Assembly (NCBI GenBank): GCA_017940245.1
Contig: JAGAYZ010000035.1
Span: forward strand, 1 to 37,675
Direction of reading: 5' to 3'
Length of the DNA stretch: 37,675 nt
Origin: Muribaculaceae bacterium
Lineage (GTDB): Bacteria; Bacteroidota; Bacteroidia; Bacteroidales; Muribaculaceae
The position numbers and the translations under genes were made by a program. Positions within the stretch are counted from its first letter, which is position 1; the number at the start of each line of letters is the position of its first letter. Positions 7,865-18,182 of this stretch are shown in pieces. The notes beneath the pieces were generated by a model, which made no database searches, was not told where the DNA came from, and saw only the letters and a list, made by a program, of their open reading frames with translations.

Positions 7865-8710
7865 TTAGAAGTCGCTGAATAGGTTGGGGCGGATGAGCAG
7901 GCCTATGCGCAGACGTGAGTGAAACTTGTTGTAGTCGAGCAGGTTCTCGCCGTAACCGTTATAGTAATGCAGCATGAGGAACTGGTTGTGATTCTTGAAA
8001 AGACGGAATCCCAAGTTGATGATTGTGTTGCCATTCAAGTTCCAGCCCTTGCGCTTCACGAAGGTGATGTCGAACACCCATCGCTTGTTGGCGGATATGC
8101 CCTGTATGCCAGCCTGGTAGATGCCGCTGTACCTGAGAATGTCTTTGTTCAGTCCCCCGTCGATGATGGGAATCCAGAACTTGGCATGGACCATGATGTT
8201 GGGGTCGATGAATGCTGCTCCGCTCAGTGAAATTTTGTTCCAGCTGCGTGATGCTTCACCATCGCGCCCGTTGCTCTCGTGCTCAAGGATGAGCGAAGCC
8301 TTGCCTACGAGTCGTCCCTTTACAAAAAAAGGCTTTGTCCAGCCGATACCGGGGTTGAAGTTGAGGTCGTGGAAGGGCAGCGACTCTTCAAACACGTTCC
8401 ACATGGCTTTTTGCGTGTAGAAAAGATACAGGTAAGTGTTCCAGGGCAACACGCTGTTGGTGAGGCGCTGAGCAAAACTGATCTGGAACTTGACGTCGCT
8501 GTTGGTGGCCGTGGGACGGCTACCTATAGACGTGCCTATGGTAAAGTAATTATCCTTGTAAAGTCCAAAAAAAGGACGCTTGTCGAAGTCGCGACGTATG
8601 CTGTCGGTGTTGAAATCTTTCTGGTCGCCAAAGGTGACAATTTGAGCCTGCACAGAGCTCCAAGTGCAGGCGATAAAAACAAAGAAAAGTGTAAGATACT
8701 TGATGATCAT
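7865..8710 (-). CDS. pldA: Outer-membrane phospholipase A (OmpLA/PldA family)
   Basis: 281 residues from ATG 8710. The longer frame begins with TTG at 8734, inside the promoter zone, and is rejected. Residues 1-22 are a signal peptide ending near VQAQ. The remainder is a 12-strand-type barrel. The catalytic motif HESNGRDG contains His144 and Ser146 (compare HxSNGR in E. coli PldA), and Asn158 in SRSWNKI fits the third catalytic residue. YLFYTQKAMWNVF and GYGENLLDYN are further family signatures, the latter near the Ca site. It hydrolyses acyl chains of phospholipids in the outer leaflet, maintaining outer-membrane asymmetry. It faces the lysine operon divergently. Confidence 0.88.
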   Translation of the reverse strand: MIIKYLTLFFVFIACTWSSVQAQIVTFGDQKDFNTDSIRRDFDKRPFFGLYKDNYFTIGTSIGSRPTATNSDVKFQISFAQRLTNSVLPWNTYLYLFYTQKAMWNVFEESLPFHDLNFNPGIGWTKPFFVKGRLVGKASLILEHESNGRDGEASRSWNKISLSGAAFIDPNIMVHAKFWIPIIDGGLNKDILRYSGIYQAGIQGISANKRWVFDITFVKRKGWNLNGNTIINLGFRLFKNHNQFLMLHYYNGYGENLLDYNKFHSRLRIGLLIRPNLFSDF

Positions 8711-8738
8711 GTGTTGATATGCGCAGGTAAACAAAGTG

Positions 8739-8746
8739 CAAAATTA
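8739..8746 (-). promoter_or_regulatory. -7 element for pldA
   Basis: TAATTTTG on the minus strand, about 28 bases upstream of ATG 8710, matches TAnnTTTG. It places the transcript start downstream of or at the rejected TTG start codon. Confidence 0.5.
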
Positions 8747-8948
8747 CAAATTATTCTCGATGATACGGCTCATCGTTAACAATAAGACCAAGAAAAACGA
8801 AAGATGAGAAAATTTTTTACTGCATCGGTTGGCGTTTTGCGGCATTGTGGCCGAAGTGTGCTTTGTGCAATAAGGGAGTGCGCTTTATATATACCTTAAT
8901 AAAAAATAAAAAAAGCGGTAGAATAGTCCGAAAATCATTAATTTTGAT

Positions 8949-8956
8949 TATTTTTG
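8949..8956 (+). promoter_or_regulatory. -7 element for the lysine-fermentation operon
   Basis: TATTTTTG followed by CAG lies 45 bases before the atoD start and fits TAnnTTTG. The region 8780-8940 is AT-rich with no gene. No cobalamin-riboswitch-like conserved box was recognised, although the operon encodes a B12 enzyme. Confidence 0.5.
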
Positions 8957-9001
8957 CAGTCGTAAATAAACCGTAATTAACAAATTCCTAAACATAATAT
9001 T

Positions 9002-9652
9002 ATGAATAAGCAAATTACACTGGAACAAGCCGTCGAGAAAGTGCATGACGGCATGACAATTATGTTTGGCGGTTTCCTGGGCGTGGGAAGTGCCACTCAA
9101 ATTATTGACGCCATTGTAGCAAAGGGTGTGAAAGATCTTACCATCATTGCCAACGACACAGCCTACGATGAGGTGGCCCACGGCAAGCTGGTGAGCAACC
9201 ATCAGGTGAAGAAAGCTATCGTGTCGCACACGGGTACCAACAAGCAGACTGCCATTCAGAAGAATGAGGGCACTCTGATTGTGGAATATGTGCCTCAGGG
9301 CACACTGGCCGAGCGCATCCGTGCTTATGGCGCCGGACTGGGTGGCGTGCTGACTCCCACCGGACTGGGCACCATCATGGCCGATGGCAAGCAGATCGTG
9401 AATGTGGATGGCAAGGACTACCTGCTGGAGAAGCCGCTTAAGGCCGATATCGCTTTCCTGCGTGCCAATATCGTTGATGAGTTTGGTAACATGGTGTTCT
9501 TGGGCACGACCAATAATTTCAACCCGCTGATGGCCACTGCTGCCGACTATGTGGTGGTAGAAGCCGAGAAGCTGGTGAAGGTGGGCGAAATCAAGCCCGA
9601 GTGTGTTCACGCATCGGGAATTTATGTAGACGCTATTTATGTGGAAAAATAA
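9002..9652 (+). CDS. atoD: Butyryl-CoA:acetoacetate CoA-transferase, alpha subunit
   Basis: 216 residues, the normal size of the class I CoA-transferase A subunit. The Gly-rich block at residues 22-30 (MFGGFLGVG) and the later GAGLGGVLTPTGLGT segment (111-125) are family signatures of oxyanion-hole and CoA-binding parts. With AtoA (18183-18842) it would move CoA from butyryl-CoA to acetoacetate, giving butyrate and acetoacetyl-CoA. It is the first gene of the operon and is followed 12 bases later by kal. Unusually, its partner subunit lies nine genes downstream. Substrate assignment rests on context. Confidence 0.88.
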   Translation: MNKQITLEQAVEKVHDGMTIMFGGFLGVGSATQIIDAIVAKGVKDLTIIANDTAYDEVAHGKLVSNHQVKKAIVSHTGTNKQTAIQKNEGTLIVEYVPQGTLAERIRAYGAGLGGVLTPTGLGTIMADGKQIVNVDGKDYLLEKPLKADIAFLRANIVDEFGNMVFLGTTNNFNPLMATAADYVVVEAEKLVKVGEIKPECVHASGIYVDAIYVEK

Positions 9653-9664
9653 AATTGAATCACG

Positions 9665-10051
9665 ATGGAATACAGAACGAAGATTAGACTGCGCATGAGC
9701 GCAAAGGATGCCCACTATGGTGGCAACCTGGTAGACGGTGCCCACATGGTGCACCTGTTTGGTGACGTGGCGACCGAACTTTTAATTATGCGTGACGGTG
9801 ACGAAGGTCTGTTCCGTGCCTATGACAACATTGATTTCCTGGCACCTGTCTATGCCGGCGACTTTATCGAGGCCGAAGGCTGGATCGACAAGGAAGGCAA
9901 CACCTCGCGCCACATGCAGTTTGAAGCCCGCAAGGTGGCCATCTCTCGTCCCGACATCTCTCCGTCGGCTGCCGACGAACTGGATGAACCCATCGTGGTG
10001 TGCCGAGCCTCGGGAACATGTGTAACCCCTAAAGATTGCCAACGTAAGTAA
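9665..10051 (+). CDS. kal: 3-aminobutyryl-CoA ammonia-lyase
   Basis: 128 residues, a compact single-hotdog-fold enzyme. The characteristic N-terminal part reads '[30 protein letters not shown]' in sense, with a conserved AHYGG, followed by [15 protein letters not shown]. Kal removes ammonia from L-3-aminobutyryl-CoA to give crotonyl-CoA in lysine fermentation. It lies directly between atoD and kce, and the next start codon comes one base after its stop, so translation is probably coupled. The match of motif, size and order to known lysine clusters makes this secure. Confidence 0.9.
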   Translation: MEYRTKIRLRMSAKDAHYGGNLVDGAHMVHLFGDVATELLIMRDGDEGLFRAYDNIDFLAPVYAGDFIEAEGWIDKEGNTSRHMQFEARKVAISRPDISPSAADELDEPIVVCRASGTCVTPKDCQRK

Positions 10052-10052
10052 T

Positions 10053-10886
10053 ATGGATAAATTGATCATTACAGCCGCTATATGCGGTGCCGAGGTGACC
10101 AAGGAGCAAAATCCCAACGTTCCCTATACGGTTGAGGAAATCGTTCGTGAGGCAAAGTCGGCAGTCGATGCCGGTGCTGCCATCGTTCACCTGCATGTGC
10201 GCTGGGACGACGGTACTCCCACTCAAGACCGTGGCCGTTTCCAGGAGTGTGAAGAAGCAATCCTCAAGGTGTGTCCCGATGTGATTTTGATTCCTTCTAC
10301 CGGCGGAGCCGTCGGCATGACGCCCGACGAGCGCCTGCAATCTACCGACACCACTCCGCTGCCTGAGATGGCTACGCTCGACTGTGGAACGTGCAACTTT
10401 GGCGATGAAATCTTCGACAACACAATGCCCACGATGCGTGCCTTTGGCAAGCGCATGATGGAGCGCGGCATCAAGCCCGAATATGAGTGCTTCGAAATGG
10501 GGCATCTCGACACCATCCTGAACATGGCTCGCAAGGGGCAAGTGCCCGGCGACCCCATGCAGTTCAACTTTGTGCTGGGCGTGCCTGGTTGCACCCCTGC
10601 CACTGTGGCCAATCTGTGCTGGCTTGTGAATGGCATTCCAGCCGGTTCCACGTGGACAGTGACCGGAGTGGGCCGCCATGCCTTCCCTATGGCCGCAGCA
10701 GCTATTGCCATGGGTGGTAACGTGCGTGTGGGCTTTGAAGACAACCTGTATCTTTCAAAGGGTGTGCTGGCAAAGTCCAATGGCGAACTGGTGGAGAAAG
10801 TGGTGCGCCTGGCCAAAGAACTGGGTCGCCCCATCGCCACCAGCGACGAGGCTCGCGAAATTCTGGGTTTGAAGCCTCGCAAATAA
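10053..10886 (+). CDS. kce: 3-keto-5-aminohexanoate cleavage enzyme
   Basis: 277 residues, a TIM-barrel BKACE (DUF849) enzyme. It condenses 3-keto-5-aminohexanoate with acetyl-CoA and splits the product into acetoacetate and 3-aminobutyryl-CoA. The Zn-binding HLH motif is at His46 and His48 (VHLHVR), with Glu229 in VGFEDN as the likely third ligand. These positions agree almost exactly with the characterised enzyme family. Other signatures are PSTGGAVGMTPDER (81-94), CGTCNFGDEIF (111-121) and TGVGRHAF (204-211). It starts one base after the kal stop. Confidence 0.93.
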   Translation: MDKLIITAAICGAEVTKEQNPNVPYTVEEIVREAKSAVDAGAAIVHLHVRWDDGTPTQDRGRFQECEEAILKVCPDVILIPSTGGAVGMTPDERLQSTDTTPLPEMATLDCGTCNFGDEIFDNTMPTMRAFGKRMMERGIKPEYECFEMGHLDTILNMARKGQVPGDPMQFNFVLGVPGCTPATVANLCWLVNGIPAGSTWTVTGVGRHAFPMAAAAIAMGGNVRVGFEDNLYLSKGVLAKSNGELVEKVVRLAKELGRPIATSDEAREILGLKPRK

Positions 10887-10936
10887 TTGAAAAATCAAAA
10901 CAATAATAGTTTAACAATTAAAACCTTCGAATAACA

Positions 10937-12010
10937 ATGCAGAAACATGGAAATAGATTCGGTACTCACCGAGTGATTGAACCCGTAGGTGTTCTCCCCC
11001 AGCCGGCTAACAAGCTCGACAACAACATGGACGAAATCTATGACAACGAGATCTTGATTGATGTCCAGACGCTGAATATCGATTCCGCATCCTTTACTGA
11101 TATTCACAACTATGCCAAGAGCCAGGCCAAGAATCCTAACGATGAGGCCGAAGTGATGGAAGAAGTGAAAAAAGAAATGTTCTACAATGTGGAACTGCAG
11201 GGCAAGCACCGTAACCGTCGCACCGGTTCGGGCGGCATGCTGCTGGGTACCGTTGAGAAGATTGGCGACGCCCTCAAGGGCAAAATCGACCTGAAAGAAG
11301 GCGACCGCATTGCTACACTGGTGTCGCTGTCGCTCACCCCACTGCGCATCGATGAAATTCTGAACATCAAGGCCGATGTAGATCAGGTTGACATCAAGGG
11401 AAAGGCTATCCTGTTTGAGAGTGGTATCTATGCCAAGATTCCTAACGACATGCCCGAGAAACTCGCGCTGAGCGCTCTGGATGTGGCCGGTGCGCCTGCA
11501 CAGACTGCTAAGTTGTGCCAGTATGGCCAAAACGTAGTGATTCTGGGTGCCGGTGGCAAGAGCGGTATGTTGTGCTGCTATGAGGCCAAGAAACGCGCGG
11601 GCGTTACCGGTAAGGTGATTGGACTGGCCAATAGTCCCAAATCCACTCAGCGCATCAAGGACCTGGGCTTCTGCGACGTGGTAGAAAGCGTGGCAGGAAT
11701 GACTCCCGTGCAAATCAACGAACTGGTGAGCAAACTCACCAACGGCAAGATGGCCGATGTGACAATCAACTGCGTGAACGTACCCGATTGCGAAATGACC
11801 GCCGTGCTTTGCACCAAGGACGATGGTATCGTTTATTTCTTCTCGATGGCCACCAGTTTCACCAAGGCAGCGCTGGGTGCCGAAGGTATCGGTGCCGATG
11901 TGAACATGATTATCGGCAACGGCTATACCAAGGGTCATGCCGAGTTCACACTGCAAGAGTTGCGTGAGAGTCCTGAACTGCGCAAGGTGTTTGAAGAACT
12001 CTATGCTTAA
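10937..12010 (+). CDS. kdd: L-erythro-3,5-diaminohexanoate dehydrogenase
   Basis: 357 residues. This is the NAD(P)-dependent dehydrogenase that oxidatively deaminates 3,5-diaminohexanoate to 3-keto-5-aminohexanoate. The N-terminus HRVIEP.GVLPQ..NKLDN is typical of Kdd. A Rossmann motif VILGAGGKSG occupies residues 201-210. The protein is distantly related to zinc-free medium-chain dehydrogenases. A 50-base gap separates it from kce, and kamA follows closely. Function is supported by neighbours providing substrate (KamDE) and consuming product (Kce). Confidence 0.92.
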   Translation: MQKHGNRFGTHRVIEPVGVLPQPANKLDNNMDEIYDNEILIDVQTLNIDSASFTDIHNYAKSQAKNPNDEAEVMEEVKKEMFYNVELQGKHRNRRTGSGGMLLGTVEKIGDALKGKIDLKEGDRIATLVSLSLTPLRIDEILNIKADVDQVDIKGKAILFESGIYAKIPNDMPEKLALSALDVAGAPAQTAKLCQYGQNVVILGAGGKSGMLCCYEAKKRAGVTGKVIGLANSPKSTQRIKDLGFCDVVESVAGMTPVQINELVSKLTNGKMADVTINCVNVPDCEMTAVLCTKDDGIVYFFSMATSFTKAALGAEGIGADVNMIIGNGYTKGHAEFTLQELRESPELRKVFEELYA

Positions 12011-12030
12011 TTTCTGAAAGGTGAATGATT

Positions 12031-13314
<1,284 letters not shown>

Positions 13315-13325
13315 GGAAAGAATCC

Positions 13326-14402
13326 ATGGAGTGGGGGAGTGTGCCTTCGGGGCGCACTCCCGGCCCCAGGGATGGTGTAAGAGCTTTGCCTTTCATTGGT
13401 GAAATATTGAACTACGGCAGTCTCTCCATTGTGGGACTCGAGAAGAACACGGGCAAGACCGAGTGTCTGAAATACGTGCTCGAGCGGCTTCCACTGACCG
13501 AAAAACGAGTTGCCGTGACTTCGATAGGCATTGATGGCGAGACAGTCGACCAGGTGACCCGCACCCAGAAACCAGAGATTGTGCTGCGCGAGGGCATGTA
13601 CTTCGGGACGTCGGAGATGCACTACAGGCAACGCAGGCTGGTGTCGGAACTCATCGACGTGAGCGATGAGACCACATCACTGGGACGGGTGGTAACCGCC
13701 CGGGCATTGACACAGGGAAAAGTGTTGCTCTCGGGGCCATCGTCGGGCGCGAGCCTGCGCCGGTGGATGGCCGACATGCGTCGCTTCGATATTGACCTGG
13801 TGATTATCGATGGCGCATTGTCGCGATTGAGTTCTGCTTCGCCTGCTGTGAGCCAGTCGATGATACTGGCCACCGGCGCAGCTTACTCGGCCAACTTGAA
13901 CACGTTGGTGCAGAAGACGGCTTTTGTGGTCGAACTCATCAACTTGGAACTCGCCGCCCGCGACAGGCGCGAAATGCTGATGCCGCTGGAAAAAGGTGTG
14001 TGGATGATTGACACCGATGAAGGCCTTCACGACTTGAACACGCTCACGTCGTTGTCGCAAGATATCCATTTCGAGGGGATGGAACGGTGCGCGGCACTCT
14101 ATGTGGCCGGAGCGCTGGTTGATAGTTTCCTCGAGAAAGTGAGAAAAAACAAAGACTTGAAACAGACCGAGATTGTGGTGCGCGATTTTACCAAAATATT
14201 TATATCGCCTCAGCAATTCAGGCTGTTTATTAAAGCAGGTGGGCGCATCAGCGTGCTCCAAAAGAGCAAGCTGATTGCAGTAACGGTCAATCCTACGTCT
14301 CCCAGTGGATATGTGCTTGATTCCGACCTGTTGTGCAACAAACTCAGGGAGGCGATACACCTTCCTGTGTACGACTTGCTAAAAAGTAAACCATGCAACT
14401 GA
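13326..14402 (+). CDS. kamB: KamB, predicted lysine 5,6-aminomutase reactivase subunit
   Basis: 358 residues with a P-loop-like motif GLEKNTGKT (37-45), one residue longer than a classical Walker A. The segment DIDLVIIDGAL may serve as the Walker B-like region. No membrane segments are seen. Proteins of this kind sit between kamA and kamD in lysine-fermenting clostridia and fusobacteria and are proposed, with KamC, to exchange damaged cobalamin on KamDE. This is a family-context annotation; the biochemistry is not evident from the sequence. A good ribosome-binding site, AAGGAAAG, precedes ATG 13326. The last 10 bases overlap kamC, implying coupled, stoichiometric synthesis. Confidence 0.75.
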   Translation: MEWGSVPSGRTPGPRDGVRALPFIGEILNYGSLSIVGLEKNTGKTECLKYVLERLPLTEKRVAVTSIGIDGETVDQVTRTQKPEIVLREGMYFGTSEMHYRQRRLVSELIDVSDETTSLGRVVTARALTQGKVLLSGPSSGASLRRWMADMRRFDIDLVIIDGALSRLSSASPAVSQSMILATGAAYSANLNTLVQKTAFVVELINLELAARDRREMLMPLEKGVWMIDTDEGLHDLNTLTSLSQDIHFEGMERCAALYVAGALVDSFLEKVRKNKDLKQTEIVVRDFTKIFISPQQFRLFIKAGGRISVLQKSKLIAVTVNPTSPSGYVLDSDLLCNKLREAIHLPVYDLLKSKPCN

Positions 14403-15745
14403 AGAATGTCATAGAATCGCCCTGCGGTCTACGCTACATGCTAGATGAGCTGGAATTGCAATCGGGTTATGCACGCCGGTGGCTATTGGATATGCCTATG
14501 CTCACCAGTGCAGCCGCGATTGAAACTGCCTATGGGGTGGTGCGGCGTTTTGTGACGTTTCTTGAGCAGGTGGACACACCTTATATAAATACATTACGCT
14601 TCAAGTTGCAGGGCCTAAAAGATATACGCACCACCATTCAGAATCTTTCCAAGCATGCTGTGCTCGACGACATCGAACTGTTTGAGGTGAAGCATCTGGC
14701 TATTTTGGCTACAGAAGTGGCTGCGTTGCTTGGTAAGCATGGTATGGGTGAAGTGGTGGAAATTCCCGATTTGAGCAAAGTCATTGATATTTTAGATCCC
14801 GATGGCCTGAAGATGGCCACGTTCTACATCTATGACACCTATTGTGCCGAACTGCGTGATGTGCGCATGCAGATGCGTCGGCAACCTGATGATCAAGATG
14901 ACCTTTTGCTGAAGGCTAGTGAACTCGAAGAAGGAGTGCGACGTGATTTAAGCAGTCAGTTATATCCTTATGCTCAAGCCATAGAGCAGGCTCAGGTGGC
15001 TTTGGCTCAAATTGACGTAAATCTGGCAAAAGCGGAACAAATATGTCGGCAGGGCCTATGTTTCCCGCGGCTTTCGTGCTCTGACACTAGCCGCTTTACC
15101 GCACTGTTCCATCCACAGGTGAAGGCGGCATTGGCTGCCGCTGGAAAGGAATTCCAGCCAGTTGATATCGCATATTCCCAGGCTCCCACTCTGATAACGG
15201 GTGCCAACATGGGAGGCAAGACGGTGGTACTCAAAACACTCACCATGTGCCAGTATCTGCTGCAGTTTGGATTTGGCATCCCGGCCCATGAGGCCGAGAT
15301 GACGGTGGTGGATGATGTGTATTTCTGCATCGGCGATGAGCAGTCGGTAGAGAAAGGGCTATCGTCGTTTGCCGCAGAAATGAAGAAAATAGATGCCGTT
15401 ATACGTGCATCACGAAAAGATAGAAAGATATTAGCGTTGATCGATGAACCGGCCCGCACCACTAATCCTACCGAAGGTGCAGCACTGGTGACCGCGCTGC
15501 TCAAGGTGCTTTCGGGCAAGCGCATGAGCCTGGTCATGACCACGCATTACGATATAGAGCCTGGCAAAGCCCGCTGCTTGCGCGTAAAGGGTTTTGAAAA
15601 TGGCCAGATGAACTATCAACTGGTGGAGGTTCACGACGGTGAAGTACCGCATGAGGCCCTGAACATTGCCCAGAGCCTAGGCATAGACGCAGAGTGGATT
15701 TCCGCCGCTCGCGAGATATTAAATTCAGATTTCAGAACGACATAA
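14393..15745 (+). CDS. kamC: KamC, MutS-like ATPase, predicted aminomutase reactivase
   Basis: 450 residues. The C-terminal half is a clear MutS-type ABC ATPase: Walker A GANMGGKT (270-277), signature QSVEKGLSSFAAEM (317-330), Walker B LALIDEP (347-353) and TTHYD (383-387). The N-terminal half is helical and resembles the MutS core/lever region. The mismatch-recognition and connector domains are absent, so it is unlikely to repair DNA. Its position between kamB and kamD, and its 10-base overlap with kamB, match the MutS-like proteins of other lysine clusters that are proposed to reactivate lysine 5,6-aminomutase. Confidence 0.82.
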   Translation: MQLKNVIESPCGLRYMLDELELQSGYARRWLLDMPMLTSAAAIETAYGVVRRFVTFLEQVDTPYINTLRFKLQGLKDIRTTIQNLSKHAVLDDIELFEVKHLAILATEVAALLGKHGMGEVVEIPDLSKVIDILDPDGLKMATFYIYDTYCAELRDVRMQMRRQPDDQDDLLLKASELEEGVRRDLSSQLYPYAQAIEQAQVALAQIDVNLAKAEQICRQGLCFPRLSCSDTSRFTALFHPQVKAALAAAGKEFQPVDIAYSQAPTLITGANMGGKTVVLKTLTMCQYLLQFGFGIPAHEAEMTVVDDVYFCIGDEQSVEKGLSSFAAEMKKIDAVIRASRKDRKILALIDEPARTTNPTEGAALVTALLKVLSGKRMSLVMTTHYDIEPGKARCLRVKGFENGQMNYQLVEVHDGEVPHEALNIAQSLGIDAEWISAAREILNSDFRTT

Positions 15746-15762
15746 TTTTTTTACTATATAAT

Positions 15763-17319
15763 ATGCAGAGAAGTAAGTTAGGACTAGATTTTGAAAAAGT
15801 AGAGTATGCTAGAGGACTGGCTAAAGGCATTGCCGAAGACGTGCAGTCGTTCGTTGAGCAGTACACCACTGTGGCTGTGGAGCGCACATTGTGTCGCTTG
15901 ATGGGCATTGACGGCGTGGACGAAAACCAAGTGCCGCTGCCCAATGTAGTGGTCGAAGCGCTCAAGGACAAGGGCGTGCTAAGTGAGGGCGCATTGTTCT
16001 TCATTGCCAATGCCATGATTCAGACAGGCCTGAAACCGCAGGAAATTGCCGAGAAGGTTGCCGCAGGCGAACTCGACATCACCCAGGTGGTGACCCGCGA
16101 CCAGCGGCAGATTGCCGCAGCCCTGCAGCCTGTCATCGACGAGAGCATGACGCGCATCCGCAATCGTCGTGCCCGTCGTGAGCATTACCTAGACACCATC
16201 GGTGAAGGCCCCAAGCCTTACCTTTACATCATCGTGGCCACGGGCAATATCTATGAAGATGTGGTACAAGCCCAGGCCGGTGCCCGCCAAGGTGCCGATG
16301 TGATTGCAGTGATTCGCACCACGGGTCAGAGTCTGCTCGACTATGTGCCCTATGGCGCCACTACCGAGGGTTTCGGTGGCACGTTCGCCACACAAGAGAA
16401 TTTCCGCATCATGCGCAAGGCCCTAGACGAGGTGGGCGAAGAACAGGGACGCTACATTCGCCTGTGCAACTATTGTTCAGGCTTGTGTATGCCCGAAATC
16501 GCCATTATGGGTGCCTTTGAGGGTCTGGATGTGATGCTCAACGATGCTCTTTATGGTATCTTGTTCCGCGACATCAACATGCAACGCACGCTGGTTGACC
16601 AGTACATGAGCCGTATTATCAATGGTTTTGCCGGTGTGATTATCAACACAGGCGAGGACAATTATCTGACCACCGCCGATGCCGTAGAGGCCGCTCACAC
16701 GGTGCTGGCATCCGACCTCATCAACGAGCAACTGGCTCTCATGGCTGGCTTGCCCGAGGAGCAGATGGGTCTGGGTCACGCCTTTGAGATGGATCCCATG
16801 CTGGAAAATGGTTTCCTGATGGAACTTGCTCAGGCACAGATGACGCGCGAGATCTTCCCCAAGGCCACACTCAAGTATATGCCGCCCACGAAATTCATGA
16901 CCGGCAACATCTTCCGTGGCCACATTCAGGATGCCCTGTTCAATATGATTGGTATTTGGACTCACCAAGGAATCCAGTTGTTGGGTATGCCCACCGAGGC
17001 CATCCACACACCCTTCATGAGCGACCGCTACTTGTCGATTGAAAATGCCAAGTACATTTTCAACAACATGAAGAGCATAGGCGAGGAAATGGAATTTGTG
17101 GAAGGCGGCATCTGTCGTAATCGCGCCAAAGAAGTGCTGGGCAACACCATCAAGTTGCTGGAAGAAATTACCAAGGAAGGCCTGTTCACCGCATTGGAAA
17201 AAGGTATTTTCGGTGATGTGAAACGCCCGAAGAACGGCGGCAAGGGTCTGGAAGGCGTGACAATGAAAGGCGACAACTATTTGAATCCCTTTGTGGAACT
17301 GATGAAAGGTAAACGATAA
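15763..17319 (+). CDS. kamD: beta-Lysine 5,6-aminomutase, alpha (large) subunit
   Basis: 518 residues from ATG 15763; an upstream in-frame ATG at 15694 lies inside kamC and is rejected. It is the TIM-barrel subunit of the adenosylcobalamin- and PLP-dependent enzyme that moves the terminal amino group of beta-lysine to C5, giving 3,5-diaminohexanoate. The length matches the clostridial subunit of about 516 residues. Signatures include the LDFEKVEYAR N-terminus, a PYLYIIVATGNIYEDVVQ block, GADVIAVIRTTGQSLLDYVP, and a C-terminal KRPKNGGKGLEGV tail. KamE follows after 23 bases and forms the complex. Confidence 0.94.
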   Translation: MQRSKLGLDFEKVEYARGLAKGIAEDVQSFVEQYTTVAVERTLCRLMGIDGVDENQVPLPNVVVEALKDKGVLSEGALFFIANAMIQTGLKPQEIAEKVAAGELDITQVVTRDQRQIAAALQPVIDESMTRIRNRRARREHYLDTIGEGPKPYLYIIVATGNIYEDVVQAQAGARQGADVIAVIRTTGQSLLDYVPYGATTEGFGGTFATQENFRIMRKALDEVGEEQGRYIRLCNYCSGLCMPEIAIMGAFEGLDVMLNDALYGILFRDINMQRTLVDQYMSRIINGFAGVIINTGEDNYLTTADAVEAAHTVLASDLINEQLALMAGLPEEQMGLGHAFEMDPMLENGFLMELAQAQMTREIFPKATLKYMPPTKFMTGNIFRGHIQDALFNMIGIWTHQGIQLLGMPTEAIHTPFMSDRYLSIENAKYIFNNMKSIGEEMEFVEGGICRNRAKEVLGNTIKLLEEITKEGLFTALEKGIFGDVKRPKNGGKGLEGVTMKGDNYLNPFVELMKGKR

Positions 17320-17342
17320 CAATTAAAAGGAACAAGATACAC

Positions 17343-18131
17343 ATGAGCGAAGGACTATATTCAATGGAAGCTAAGGATTTTGACAAAACCTTAGATTTCA
17401 CCAAGATAAAGCCGTATGGCGACACCATGAACGATGGTAAGGTGCAACTTAGCTTCACCTTGCCGGTGCCCTGTGGTGCCGAGGCGGTAGAGGCTGCCAA
17501 GCAGTTATTGCGCAAGATGGGCTTCGACAATCCCAGTGTGGTTTACTACAAGGAATTGACCCCAGGGTTCACCTTCTTCAACTGCTATGGCAGTTGCACC
17601 CACACCGTGGATTATTCCACCATCTATGTGCCCAAAGTGGAGTCGAACACGATGGACATGTACGAGACCGACGAGTATATCAAGGAAAACTTGGGCCGCA
17701 AGATTGTGATTGTAGGAGCTTCGACCGGTACCGACGCACACACCGTGGGCATTGATGCCATCATGAACATGAAGGGCTATGCAGGACACTATGGGCTGGA
17801 GCGTTATGAGATGATAGAGGCTTACAACCTGGGCTCGCAAGTTCCCAATGAGGAATTCATTGCCAAGGGCCTGGAACTGCATGCTGATGCACTGATTATC
17901 TCGCAGACGGTTACGCAAAAGGATGTGCATATCCAGAACCTGACCAACTTCATCGAGCTGATGGAGGCCGAAGGTCTGCGCGACAAGATGATATGCTGTT
18001 GTGGCGGAGCCCGCATTACTCACGAACTGGCCAAAGAACTCGGCTTTGATGCCGGTTTCGGCATGAATACCTATGCCGACGATGTGGCCTCGTTTGTGGT
18101 TCAGGAAATGGTAAAACGTGGAATGAAATAA
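17343..18131 (+). CDS. kamE: beta-Lysine 5,6-aminomutase, beta (cobalamin-binding) subunit
   Basis: 262 residues. The cobalamin-binding DxHxxG motif is DAHTVG (131-136), with His133 as the axial cobalt ligand. Lys144, eleven residues later (IMNMKG), is in the position of the lysine that holds PLP. Both residue numbers coincide with those I recall for the clostridial enzyme. The Rossmann-like fold continues with ADALIISQTVTQKDVHIQN and a CCCGGARITHELA segment. It partners KamD. The cell needs adenosylcobalamin, but no transport or synthesis gene lies nearby. Confidence 0.95.
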   Translation: MSEGLYSMEAKDFDKTLDFTKIKPYGDTMNDGKVQLSFTLPVPCGAEAVEAAKQLLRKMGFDNPSVVYYKELTPGFTFFNCYGSCTHTVDYSTIYVPKVESNTMDMYETDEYIKENLGRKIVIVGASTGTDAHTVGIDAIMNMKGYAGHYGLERYEMIEAYNLGSQVPNEEFIAKGLELHADALIISQTVTQKDVHIQNLTNFIELMEAEGLRDKMICCCGGARITHELAKELGFDAGFGMNTYADDVASFVVQEMVKRGMK

Positions 18132-18182
18132 TTTTGAAACTAACCATACAACTAAAAATTAATCTCATAAAATAGTACCATT

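Noticed and set aside
8735-9001. Cobalamin riboswitch before the B12-dependent lysine operon
   Set aside because: No B12-box-like conserved segment or multi-stem structure was recognised in the AT-rich gap.
8948-9754. 268-codon frame antisense to atoD
   Set aside because: It covers a clear CoA-transferase subunit on the other strand and resembles no protein family.
10895-11956. 353-codon frame antisense to kdd
   Set aside because: It is a shadow of the highly biased codons of kdd. It has no recognisable domain, signal or promoter, and the sense gene is secure.
14393-15745. DNA mismatch repair MutS
   Set aside because: The protein has only 450 residues, lacks mismatch-binding domains and lies between kamB and kamD. 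KamC is the better call.
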